From positions 3,359 to 41,774 of the forward strand of contig CAJPVJ010000094.1 in assembly GCA_905397405.1 (NCBI GenBank): a DNA stretch of 38,416 nucleotides. Reading direction: 5' to 3'. Both the position numbers and the translations under genes were made by a program. Of this stretch, positions 24,869 to 34,624 are shown one piece after another. Every line of letters starts with the position of its first letter. The stretch's first letter is position 1. The notes under the pieces are model-generated. The model saw only the letters and a list, made by a program, of their open reading frames with translations. It had not been told where the DNA came from and made no database searches. The stretch is from Oppiella nova (Eukaryota > Arthropoda > Arachnida > Sarcoptiformes > Oppiidae).

Positions 24869-27696
24869 ATGTATACTAATAAGTCATTTGACAAGCAAAA
24901 TGAAACTGTTGGTGTGAGACAGGTCCCAGATCACATTGCTGATATCAACCATAAGTCAGACAATATATCAGAACTCAATGGTCGGCCAACCTGTGAGTCG
25001 TCGGGAGTCAAGGTTTTAACGCCTTTTGTGGGCAACGGATGCGCTAAGAGTGAAGGCAATTGTGACACTTTGAGTGCAATGGTTTCCACATCTTTTATGG
25101 GCAACGGATGCGCTGCCAATGGAGACACCAGTGAAGTAAACGGCGAGACTTCAGGCGAAATGGTTACCAAACATTTGGTGACCAATGGGTGCGATCACAG
25201 TGACGATAGCTTTGGGTCCTCGGGAGCAAAGGTTACGACGCCTTTTGTGGGAAACGGATGCGACAACAGTGAAGATACCCCTGAAGACAACTGCGAGTCT
25301 TCGAGAACAAAAATTTCGACACATCTGGTGACCAACGGATGCGATACCAATGGAGACGGAGAGGACACCACTGATTCGTCTGCAGCAGAGGCTTTGACAC
25401 CATTTGTGGGCAACGGATTCGCTATCAATGAAGACGACTACGAATCTTCAGGAGAAAAGGATTCAACGCCTTTGTTGGTCAATGGAAGCGATCGCAACGA
25501 CGACACCCCTCAACACCACTGCGCGTCTTCGGAAGCAGAGGCTTCAACACCAGTGGTGACCAACGGATGCGTTATAAATGAAAATATATCCGAAGAAAAC
25601 TGCGATCCTTTGGAAGAAAAGATTTCGCCTCCTTTTGTAGGCAACGGATGTCATACCAATGATAACAGTGAAGATACCACTGACCCTTCGGGAGCAATAG
25701 TTTCGCCATCTTTAGTGATCAACGGATGCCCAACCAGTGAAGACACCTGTGATTCTCGGGGAACAACGGTTCCGACTCCTGTCTTGCGGAACGGCTGCGC
25801 CTCACCTGTAATATGTGAAGAAACGAGTGGAACTCCTAAAACACTTCCAAATGGATTGAATGGTGTAATTAAAAATCACAACAACTCTATTGATAGTCAT
25901 GTCTGTCCGGACACCTCCTCCTTGCCATCGATGGAACCTATGTCTCAGTCATTGCCATTCCCACAACTCTCAGGAGAGACCGTTATGTTCAATGGGACGA
26001 CCACTGATGGCAACCTAATTGTCACTAATTATCGTCTATTTGTGTCATATCTGAACCCTAAAGACAGACTTCCCATAAGTTTGCCGATCGGAACGATAGA
26101 GACAATCGAGTTGAGAGATCTCTTCTATTTATACATCTATACAAAACACGTCCGATCCTTCATTATCTCATTCGCGTCGGGAGACGACTGTACCCTTTGG
26201 TACAAACGGCTCATCGATGTCTGCACACTGCAGTCTAAACTCGAGAATCTATTCTGTTTTAAGTACTTCGACGGATCCAAAGCGGATCACACGTCTGATG
26301 TGTTGGTTGACCACAAAAACAACACCTGTTCCGAGACTCTCTCCGAAGAATTGACGCGAATGTCTTTCGATGACAATGTTTGGAGAATAAGTGATATAAA
26401 CAAAGAATTCAAGTTATGTTCGTCTTATCCGCGAAATCTAGTTGTGCCTCAAAGTGTAAGCGACAGTGATTTGGAAGCTGTGGCTAACTTTCGCTACTCT
26501 CGAAGAATTCCGACCGTTGTTTGGAGACATCGTAAGAACGGATGTGTTATCGCCCGCAGCAGTCAGCCGGAAGTGGGTTGGCTCGGGTGGCGTAACAATC
26601 ACGACGAGCTCCTCCTCCACGCCATCGTCAAGTCCTGCAGTTCTAGTGATACGCCCGATAAGAAGCTACTGATTCTTGACGCTCGCAGTTATACCGCAGC
26701 CGTCGCTAATAGAGCCAAAGGCGGTGGCTGTGAGTGCCCTGAATACTACCTGAGCTGCGAAGTCCAGTTCATGAGTTTGGCTAACATTCACAGCATCCGT
26801 AAAAGCTTTCACTCTCTCCGTTATATCTGTGAGTCACCGGCGGATCAGTTCAAGTGAGTCTCCTTTTGTCATAAACACTAAATATGTATTCATTTTGACT
26901 CATTTGATTCAATATGAATGTTACCCACAGTTGGCTAACCCTTCTGGACAACACTAAATGGTTGCACAACATATCGGTACTCATGAAGTCAGCAATAATT
27001 GTGGTCAACGCTATTGATGTGGAGGAGAGACCCGTTTTAGTGCACTGTTCCGACGGTTGGGACCGAACGCCTCAAATCGTGGCTTTGGCTGAACTAATGT
27101 TGGATCCCTTCTACCGATCGATCGACGGCTTCAAAGTGCTCATCGAAAGGGAATGGATTCAATTCGGACACAAATTCGCCGACCGGTGCGGTAACGGAGC
27201 CTTTTCTGACGATATCAACGAGAGGTGTCCTGTGTTTCTCCAATGGCTCGACTGTGTTCACCAATTAGTCCGACAATTCCCCTCTAGTTTTGAATTCAAC
27301 ATTAATTTCCTGGTATTTATTGAGTGGACTTTTTGCGGTCATTAATGTTGTGTTTAATTTGTAAACTGTAACCCATTTTCCAGATTACACTCATTCAACA
27401 CACATATTCATCAATGTTTGGGACTTTTATCTGCAATAATATGCGGGAAAGAGATGACCACCAAATCAATGAACTCACGTATTCTGTTTGGTCTTACTTT
27501 CATAACAGACGACAACATTATGTTAACTATATATATGAGCCCAAAGACCAGGTATATATCGATACGAATATGCAGTATACGAAACATTTGTATTGGATTT
27601 GAATTGTATTAATTTGAATGATTAAAACAGGTATTGAGGCCGTCGTGCAAAGCCAAAGACATTATATTCTGGAGTGATGTCTACTCAGTAGACTGA
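24869..27696 (+). CDS. MTMR3/4-type myotubularin phosphatase with repeated N-terminus
   Basis: Predicted PI3P / PI(3,5)P2 3-phosphatase acting on endosomal membranes. Exons: 24869-26853, 26931-27312, 27384-27551, 27631-27696; sum 2601 nt, 866 aa, phases consistent. Seen: residues ~51-320 form about eleven degenerate 23-27-residue repeats, each starting like TPFVGNGC or HLVTNGC followed by an acidic Ser/Thr stretch; then PH-GRAM (LIVTNYRLFVSYLNP, IETIELRDLFYLYIYT); the phosphatase domain (VWRISDINKEFKLCSSYPR, GWLGWRNNHDE, SIRKSFHSLRYICESPADQF) and catalytic loop HCSDGWDRTPQIVALAEL with Cys701 and Arg707; then RCPVFLQWLDCVHQLVRQFP. The motif order and DRCGNG...DDINERCPVFLQWL match MTMR3/MTMR4, but the protein stops right after the phosphatase domain (FWSDVYSVD) and lacks the C-terminal FYVE finger of that subgroup. 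Start: first in-frame ATG; an upstream exon is possible. Confidence 0.9.
25019..25830 (+). repeat. Coding tandem repeat, ~11 units of 69-81 bp
   Basis: Degenerate in-frame repeat encoding [TKP]-P/H-[FL]-V-x-N-G-C followed by acidic Ser/Thr-rich residues, inside the first exon of the myotubularin gene. Units vary in length by whole codons and differ in sequence, so this is an old, protein-level repeat and not an assembly product. Confidence 0.85.
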
Positions 27697-28100
27697 CTGT
27701 CCCCCACATATGCCCCGGGCATTGATGGCGTATTCGATGCGCGCACACCAGTTATAAACTCAAATTAATTTACAGATAAATTATAAATAAAGACTTACTT
27801 TTTTAATTTAATTTTTCTAATCTATATTTTTTAATACACTTATTACTAATAAGTTATTACCTAATAATATACAGTATATACGCTTTAATTGAATGAATAA
27901 AGTAAGCATAAATAGGTTTGCAAAACATATGCTTATATTAATTTATTAATAGTTGAGTGAACAAGGTTCAATTTGGTGGTGCGTTTTGCTAGTTTGCGGT
28001 TTAAAGGTTAAAGGGCTTACGGTTAGGAAACGGGTGTTATTGAACCGATGTTTGTCTGTCTTAAGTCTAAAGTGGAAATCTCTGTCATCGCATAAGATTG

Positions 28101-28180
28101 AGTTCACTATATGTAAAAAAGTTAAGTTCACTATAAGTAAAAAAGTTAAGTTCACTATAAGTAAAAAAGTTAAGTTCACA
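28101..28180. repeat. 24-bp minisatellite, 3.3 copies
   Basis: Three consecutive 24-bp units starting agttcactata and ending in an A6 run plus gtta, then a partial unit; one base differs between unit 1 and units 2-3. The period of 24 and lack of a unit-long exact overlap separate it from the 128-bp duplications. Confidence 0.93.
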
Positions 28181-28254
28181 TCACAATCATAAATGATCAG
28201 TGATTTGTAAACTTTCAAACTAATAATACTGTAATAAAAAAGTTCAAAGTTATG

Positions 28255-28275
28255 TACAGTAGGGCCCCTACTGTA
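28255..28275. repeat. Palindrome tacagtagg...cctactgta
   Basis: Near-perfect inverted repeat with 9-10 bp arms and almost no loop, between the two copies of a 17-bp direct repeat. It may be a cruciform or the core of a small decayed element. Confidence 0.6.
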
Positions 28276-28591
28276 GGGGTGTATTGGTAGCTCACACGCC
28301 CACCTATTTGTCAGTTTTCACATCACAATCATATGTTTGAAAGAGTTGTTCATAAATGCCGTCAACGAAACAACGCGTTCACAAAACCCTGCATTGAATG
28401 CAATGTTAAAGTGAAGGACTCGTTGACTGAATGAGAGACCCTTTGACTCGTACGACGTGTTTGTGATTCAGCGCTGTTTCGCACTTCAATCGATCGCTTC
28501 CTCGAGTCGCCGGTCGTTATCATTGGACTTCTTGTGCGGACACCGAGTGGACACACCTCTCACACCACCCAAACCTCCCAATCGCGAGGCA

Positions 28592-28972
28592 ATGCTTCCC
28601 CTATCGCTGCTGAGGACGGCTCAGAACCACCCGATGTTAGTGGAGCTGAAGAATGGCGAGACATATAACGGACATCTCGTGAGTTGTGACAATTGGATGA
28701 ATATAAACCTCCGGGAAGTGATCTGCACCTCAAGAGATGGCGACCGGTTCTGGCGAATGCCGGAGTGCTATATCCGGGGCTCAAACATCAAGTACTTGCG
28801 AATACCGGACGAAGTGATCGATTTGGTGCGCGAAGAGGTGAAGCAATCGAGACGCGGAGGAATGGCTCAGAGGGGCGGACGCGGCGGTCAACGCAACGTC
28901 GGACTCGGACCGCGACCTCAGGGTCCGGGCGGTCGCGGCAGAGGCGGACCACCGAAGCCCAGAAACAACTGA
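28592..28972 (+). CDS. Lsm4: LSM4, U6 snRNA-associated Sm-like protein
   Basis: Subunit of the LSM1-7 (cytoplasmic mRNA decay) and LSM2-8 (U6 snRNA, splicing) rings. Single coding exon, 126 aa. Seen: [20 protein letters not shown], then the Sm1 region [20 protein letters not shown], the Sm2 region [20 protein letters not shown], and an Arg/Gly-rich tail ([14 protein letters not shown] onward, residues ~85-126) typical of LSM4, which promotes P-body assembly. The Sm fold is almost identical to vertebrate LSM4. Start: first in-frame ATG, matching the family start exactly. Its stop codon lies 169 bp from the stop codon of the convergent mitochondrial IF-2 gene. Confidence 0.98.
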   Translation: MLPLSLLRTAQNHPMLVELKNGETYNGHLVSCDNWMNINLREVICTSRDGDRFWRMPECYIRGSNIKYLRIPDEVIDLVREEVKQSRRGGMAQRGGRGGQRNVGLGPRPQGPGGRGRGGPPKPRNN

Positions 28973-29141
28973 TCCCACACTCGATGTCGCCATTAGTTTT
29001 CTCAATCATTTTTATCACTGATTTGTTTTTGTCTTTAACTGAAACCATTGTATCACATGATTATCGATCAGTTTTTTTTGATAGAAACTTTTAATTGTAA
29101 TAATAAATACTTTTAAATGATTACAAAAACAGCACTAAATG

Positions 29142-31292
29142 TTAGAATCCTTTCGGAGACCACGGAGTCTTTTGCTTCATTTTCCTCAACTCATAGCAAA
29201 CTAAGGCATCGCTCGACTGGAACCGCAATCCCTCTAAACCGATCACTCCGTCGAACCGGAGGCCGCACTCGACGTCCTTTTTGACGGACTCCACCTCATC
29301 CTTGATGTGTCTCATTGACGACACTGTCAGCCCATTGCTCACCTCCTGTCCCCCTCGCACTACTCGGTACAGACAGTTGGACTTCTTGAGGACCCCTTTG
29401 ACGCAGCGAACGCCGGCCACCGGTATCTTCTTGTTCCTGTCGTTGACAATGAACTCTTGCTGAACCATCGCTTCGCCGAACACCACTTCCTCGTCGATTA
29501 GCGGCAATCGATCGCTGATTTCCTTTTTCAAGTCGTCCACCAAATGGTAGATCACATTAAACCGTTTGATACAAACGTCCAGATCTTTGGCCAATTTGTT
29601 GACCTGAGGGCTGACGACATTCACGTTGAAGGAGTAGATGACAGTCCGCGCGAAACAGGCGCCCAATTCCACCTCATTCTCAGTGATGGCTCCGACACCA
29701 TAATGTAATAAACGGAGTTTAGCCTCACTTTTGTCGTTGGGATACGACTCGAAGAGGTTGAGCAACACCTCAAGACTACCGGTGACGTCGCACTTGACCA
29801 CCACATTGAGTACGTTCTCCTCTTCGGGGCTCAACATCTTTTCTCGCGGACCGCTGGCCTTCTTCCGCTTCCTCCTAATGCCCGCAGATCTCAATGCAAT
29901 CAACTCTTCTTTGTATGTCTTCAGGTGTTCCTCGAGTTTCTTCTGCGCTGCGTTTGCATCCATTTCCGCCTTAACCCGTCTTTCCCTCGCTTTCACTGAA
30001 CCCATGATCTCTTTCACCTGTTTCTCGGACTCCAATTGCCAGACATTGTCGCCCGCGTCCGGCAAACTCTCTTCTCGCCAACCAATCACTTGCACGGGAT
30101 ATCCCGGTCCACACTTCTGCACCACATTTCCCCACTCGTCAAACATTGCCCTCACTTTTGCCCACGAGTTCTGACCGGCGATTATAAGGTCACCCTTTTT
30201 GAGAGTTCCGTTTTTGACTAAAACCGAAGCAGTCTTTCCCTTCTTCGGGTCCACACTTGACTCGAGGACCACTGCCTCAACACTTCCGTCGGTATAAGCT
30301 TTGAGTTCAAGCGTTTCGGCCAACGCTAGGATCGCTTCCTTCAACTCCTCGACTCCGATGCCCTTTAAAGCACTCATTCTTATGGACTGAATGTCTCCGC
30401 CGTCTTCTTCTAAGACTATTCCCTGAGCTCTCAATCCTGTCTTCAAAAGTTGCAAATCTGTGTTCAAATTCACACTTTTGTCCACTTTATTGATGGCAAC
30501 AATAATGGGAACATTGGATGTGTTGGCGAACGATATCGACTCAATCGTCTGCTCCATCACACCGTCATCGGTGGCCACGACTAACACCACAATATCTGTG
30601 ATATTAGCGCCGCGTTCTCTCATAGCGCTGAATGCCTTGTGTCCCGGAGTGTCCAGAAATGTCACCAACTCTTTGGTTTTGGGCTTATTTTGCTGATCCA
30701 AAGACACGACAAACGCGCCGATGTGTTGAGTGATGCCTCCAAACTCCTGCTTCACGAGCTCACTGTTGCGCAAAGTGTCCAGAAGTGTGGTCTTCCCGTG
30801 ATCGACATGACCCATGATTGTCACGATAGGCACCCGACTCACCCGTTCCCTCCCTGTCCTCAACACAGTCTTCATTTGTTGATCGAAATCAAAGTCAACT
30901 TTTTTCTGATGGTAAGGGTTTTGTATGAAAATGGGTTTTTTGCCGAAGAACTTAACGATCCGCGAGATCTCTCTGTTGTCGTTCAAGTACTGGATCTTCA
31001 AAGTCCTCATCGTTTCTCTCAACTCATTCATCGACACATTCATAGAGTCCGCCAATTGGTCGGCAGTTATCTGATCCCAAACATCCACTGTCTGTGCGTT
31101 TCGTTTGTTTAACTCAATCCGCATCTTCTGCTCATTGATTGACAAACTCTTGTAGTTATTGGACAGACATCTCAGTTGATGATAACGGTTGGTGTCCACA
31201 GGGATCAGCATTGGTTTCAACCAAACCATACACTGGTTGGTCATCACTTGACAGACACTCCGTGCCATCAAATAAGTACTCAATATCTTCAT
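29142..31292 (-). CDS. mIF2: Mitochondrial translation initiation factor IF-2
   Basis: GTPase that places fMet-tRNA on the mitochondrial small ribosomal subunit. One uninterrupted 716-aa exon (human MTIF2 is 727). Seen: basic, hydroxylated N-terminus likely to be a mitochondrial presequence; G1 GHVDHGKTT at 161-169; G2 [11 protein letters not shown]3 [21 protein letters not shown]4 NKVD; G5 SALKGIG; then IF-2 domain II, the charged linker ([19 protein letters not shown]) and the C-terminal tRNA-binding domain ([35 protein letters not shown]). Start: the ATG at 31292 gives the expected targeting peptide; no upstream in-frame ATG was seen. It is intronless, unlike most genes in the window. LSM4 is its convergent neighbour. 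Confidence 0.97.
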   Translation of the reverse strand: MKILSTYLMARSVCQVMTNQCMVWLKPMLIPVDTNRYHQLRCLSNNYKSLSINEQKMRIELNKRNAQTVDVWDQITADQLADSMNVSMNELRETMRTLKIQYLNDNREISRIVKFFGKKPIFIQNPYHQKKVDFDFDQQMKTVLRTGRERVSRVPIVTIMGHVDHGKTTLLDTLRNSELVKQEFGGITQHIGAFVVSLDQQNKPKTKELVTFLDTPGHKAFSAMRERGANITDIVVLVVATDDGVMEQTIESISFANTSNVPIIVAINKVDKSVNLNTDLQLLKTGLRAQGIVLEEDGGDIQSIRMSALKGIGVEELKEAILALAETLELKAYTDGSVEAVVLESSVDPKKGKTASVLVKNGTLKKGDLIIAGQNSWAKVRAMFDEWGNVVQKCGPGYPVQVIGWREESLPDAGDNVWQLESEKQVKEIMGSVKARERRVKAEMDANAAQKKLEEHLKTYKEELIALRSAGIRRKRKKASGPREKMLSPEEENVLNVVVKCDVTGSLEVLLNLFESYPNDKSEAKLRLLHYGVGAITENEVELGACFARTVIYSFNVNVVSPQVNKLAKDLDVCIKRFNVIYHLVDDLKKEISDRLPLIDEEVVFGEAMVQQEFIVNDRNKKIPVAGVRCVKGVLKKSNCLYRVVRGGQEVSNGLTVSSMRHIKDEVESVKKDVECGLRFDGVIGLEGLRFQSSDALVCYELRKMKQKTPWSPKGF

Positions 31293-32363
31293 TGTCTGTC
31301 AAATGTGTTGTTTAAGACATTGAAATGTATGAATAGATTGTGGACCAATTGAATGCATGTGTGACCACTGATCATACAAATGGTAAACATTTGGCGAAGA
31401 ACTTTGTTTACGAAACCATATGTAAGTCACGTGTTGTTAGTGTTGAGCCATTCGTTGACGCAATGCTCGCATGAGTTCATCACTCACTTCATTGCCATCA
31501 CTTGATCCAAACCATTGACATCATCCATAGTATGCATCATATTTTCAAAGTAACGATCATTACATGAATAGTATTATTGAGAAAACAGTAACATTTGAGT
31601 TCATAAATTCAAATCAAACTTTTTATAAGTAACTCATGTTTTAGAAGTCAAATATACTGTAGAACTACAGCTATTGGGAGAGTAGACTACTGTACCACTC
31701 ATTAATACAGATATACCGGTGCTGTAGTCCTGTACAACCTTTTGAAGGGAACTCCACTTCTAAACCTCATTCTTAGGCGCAGTCCGTCCACAATGTCTGT
31801 CCACTCGATGGCACAACTGATCCACGAATCGAAGATCAAGTCTTAAGAGGAGCTCCAGAAGTGAATGCATTTAAACACAAATTATTAAAAATTCAAATAA
31901 AAAACTATATTTTGTATTTCATAAGTGAACTAAACTTTTATTACAACTTTTTATAACTCATTCAATGTATTCGTGCATTAATTCACTCATTATTGATTCA
32001 ATGGATTGAAATTCTTAAAGAATTGAATGGCTTTTCATTAAATGATTTATATTTTCCTATAATTAATGCGATTTCAATGCAAATCATAGCAAACAATGGA
32101 TTTTAAAAACTCGAAAAAAAATTTTTAATAATGGTTTCGAAAATTCGTGAAAATCTTTGGTGTAATCGTTTGGTTACCACTAATTCTATCAAATTTTTTC
32201 CATTTCCAGCTCTTCATCACCACAACTGATCCCAAATGCATTGCATTAATCATTTCCTGTCGCATCAACAGACTATAAGCGTCTACCTCGGGATCGTTTG
32301 GTTACCACTAATTCTATCAAATTTTTTCCATTTCCAGCTCTTCATCACCACAACTGATCCCAA
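31293..32363. other. Intergenic region upstream of mIF2
   Basis: AT-rich, with most of a 128-bp duplication (32165-32423). A short G/C-richer island at about 31785-31855 has an ATG-led frame of 17 codons (MSVHSMAQLIHESKIKS) ending in TAA; too short to call. A pair of short inverted-repeat words at 31660-31740 resembles those near 22.85 kb. I found no RdRP catalytic-motif coding here. Confidence 0.5.
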
Positions 32364-32423
32364 ATGCATTGCATTAATCATTTCCTGTCGCATCAACAGA
32401 CTATAAGCGTCTACCTCGGGATC
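32165..32423. repeat. 128-bp tandem duplication upstream of the RdRP fragment
   Basis: 32165-32295 equals 32293-32423 at offset 128. Each copy includes a splice-acceptor-like ttttttccatttccag. The offset is identical to that of the duplications in pasha, Hip1 and tankyrase. Confidence 0.9.
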
Positions 32424-32636
32424 CATCTGTTAGATCGACACAACTATAACCACAACACCAATCATCCGCAGCAGAGTCACCATACAATAGACCGGCGGTT
32501 GAGTCCACACCAACACCTCAAAGTCGGCTCATATTCAAAACCGGACTCAGGATATGGGTCGCCAAAGCACACCCCGAGCGGCCAGAGGGTGGAAGGTTTG
32601 GGTGACAACACGCGGACAAAGGTCCCGTTCACATGA
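32364..32636 (+). pseudogene. Fragment resembling the N-terminus of the 34.6-kb kinase
   Basis: The open frame ends in TGA at 32634-32636. Its second half, KVGSYSKPDSGYGSPK followed by GQRVEGLGDNTRTK, lines up with the start of the kinase gene at 34625 (KVGSCAQTV, then DQGVEGVGEVTTR). At DNA level aaagtcggctcat and a ccag(a/g)gggtggaagg word are shared in the same frame, 62 and 77 bp apart, so the difference is a whole number of codons. No kinase domain follows. Read as a truncated, decaying paralogue; the first 40 codons have no match I can see. Confidence 0.4.
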
Positions 32637-32670
32637 TCCCAACCACTGGTCATTGCATACATTCTTCTCA

Positions 32671-33595
32671 TTCATCCATTTATTAGCGAATGCCGACCTT
32701 AACGAAAAGGGCATCTTCTCGGATGTCTGCATGAGTTTAGGTATGTCTTGAAGTCTTAAATTGAGGTTTCCTTTGATTTAATTGTTTTTTCTGTCTCTAA
32801 AAAGCTGTCAAATATTGTGTTGCATTGGATTTCGCGAAGACTGGAATCGTTGAGCCAATTGAGTGGAAAGAGAAACCAAAACTATATCCCGATTTCATGG
32901 AGAAGTTTATCGATAAGACATATCCATCGCAACGAGTTTTGGGTCGACTTTTCCGCCAGTGCTGTGCCTTTGAGAACAGTATTCAATCGGAAATCAAATA
33001 CCAAATTAACGCCAAACCCAACCCTAAACTCATACTAAATGGTAAACAGTGAATGGCTGTGTCTTAAGACGTGATTCAATTGATAACTTATGATCTATTG
33101 ATAGGTTGGCAGAGATATGAAGAGTAGGCGACAAACGCTTTTGTTTTATATAGAGATAAAGTGAAGTATCTGTTGAATCGGTTCGGAGTGTCCAATGAGG
33201 CCGTCCTCCTGAGCGGCGCCTACACGCAAATCAATCGCTATATGAGCGGTAGGACTGAAATGAATGGTATTCACGAACTCTTGGAGTCATTGGTGGCCGA
33301 AGTGTTCAACCAATTTAGGCAACGATTCAGAGCGGAGTCGGCCTTTGATTCGCCAGAAGAGAGGCTGAGGGCCAGCGCCTGGTATTTGGTTACCTATAGA
33401 CTCAACCAAAACCAGACGCAGAAGTTCTTCGGCTTCCCGTTCACCATAAGCGACGAGTTGTGCAAAATTGTGGACACGAGTAGCCATCAGGTGACGGCTT
33501 CATCCGTCAGGGATCAGCCGTCGGCTGTAAGTGTATCGCAAACTCACCGCACATTCAGACGGCCGCCGATCGACAAGACTTATGGCTATAATTGA
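32671..33595 (+). pseudogene. 3' fragment of a cellular RNA-dependent RNA polymerase (RDR family), disrupted
   Basis: Cellular RdRPs copy RNA to amplify small-RNA silencing. Exons: ~32671-32740, 32805-33041, 33105-33595. Seen: NADLNEKGIFSDVCMSL plus AVKYCVALDFAKTG, matching the conserved block after the catalytic loop; YPDFMEKFIDK and QRVLGRLFRQC; EAVLLSGAYTQINRYM; and the family's closing block RASAWYLVTYRL plus KFFGFPFTISDELCKIV. Missing: the double-psi beta-barrel core with DLDGD, for which no coding was found in the 1.3 kb upstream. An in-frame TAG at 33125-33127 (after GWQRYEE) interrupts the third exon; no alternative junction I tried avoids it. Read as a truncated, decayed copy. A functional gene with an undetected upstream part and an assembly error at the TAG is the alternative. 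Confidence 0.78.
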
Positions 33596-34624
33596 CTCAC
33601 AATTTATCACTAATTTTATTATCAATTTTCTCTCAGGATTTGCACATAAAAATTGTGTCCAATTTGTTATATACAGTACTTATAGTTAAATGTATTTTAA
33701 ATAATCTATTATTTATTTGTAACATATTTTCACAGCTTTTATATGAATTTGTTATTAGAAAAAATTACATTAAGCTATTTATTAAACGATTTTAAACTTA
33801 CAAAAAATTAGTGATTTTTATTATCATACATAGCATCTCATCGGTTGTAAAAGTTTCACAAGAATCGGGTTTCAGATTCTGGTGATGATTATAACTTACA
33901 TCCCCTTACATAGAGAAGCTGACAATGTGTTCAATTTTTTAAGTTTTTCAACACATTTTCAGTGAAAAAGTGATAAACAATTCATTCATTGCTTTCATTG
34001 ACTCTTAACTGTAAATGCAATTCAAATGTCTTTTATTAAACACTATTTGCGACCAAAACCTCTTCAGTCGAAGAGAGAAGCGTTGGCTCTCTTGAGACCA
34101 CAAATCAAATCAATTTCTTCATATCGTTTTACGACTCGAAGGACCGCTATAGAGATGTCTGTGTTTATGGGAACAACAAAAGCAATCTTCACGTCAACCA
34201 GATTTAGAGGACAACCACTCGGGAAGACTCGGGAAGTCATACTTAGAGCCAAAGTATGGCTGTATTTGATTTTTATGCTTTAGAAAAAGTTGTATTGACA
34301 CAAAAAGTTTGTTAAATAGGAGTTTATCTTAAGATTTAATGTATTTTTATAAATAAAATGATTTTAAATGAATGAATGAATTATTTATTTCATATTTGAT
34401 TACAATTTGGTAAACAATTAGTGAATGAAAGGCACAGACATTGCATTCAATACACAATTCAATGCAATAATAGATTTGTGTTTCAAATGAATTCTAAAAG
34501 TTTTGAAAACTTTTTTTTGAACAATATTTGCAATATTTTCACGAATTTTCTTTGGGGCGCGAAATCAAACTCTTTTGACACGATTTCGAAATCTTCTTCC
34601 AGTTCTCACTGACTATCACCACAA
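33596..34624. other. Intergenic, RdRP fragment to kinase
   Basis: AT-rich except for 34060-34260, which is richer in G/C and open on both strands (plus 34026-34283, 85 codons; minus 34252-34064, 62 codons). Neither translation resembles a family I know. The sharp composition change hints at a relic of coding sequence. Confidence 0.45.

Larger units (their letters stand above)
27697..28591. other. Intergenic, myotubularin to LSM4
   Basis: Holds the myotubularin 3' UTR and the LSM4 promoter/5' UTR. Contains a 24-bp minisatellite (28101-28180), a short palindrome (28255-28275) and a 17-bp direct repeat at 28175-28191 and 28317-28333. The LSM4 frame is open upstream of its ATG from 28457, but no in-frame ATG lies there. 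Confidence 0.55.

Noticed and set aside
28457-28591. N-terminal extension of LSM4
   Set aside because: The frame is open but has no ATG; the family start MLPLSLL is at 28592.
32165-32423. Terminal repeats of a mobile element
   Set aside because: The two copies are directly adjacent with the same 128-bp offset as three genic duplications, so the assembly explanation is simpler.
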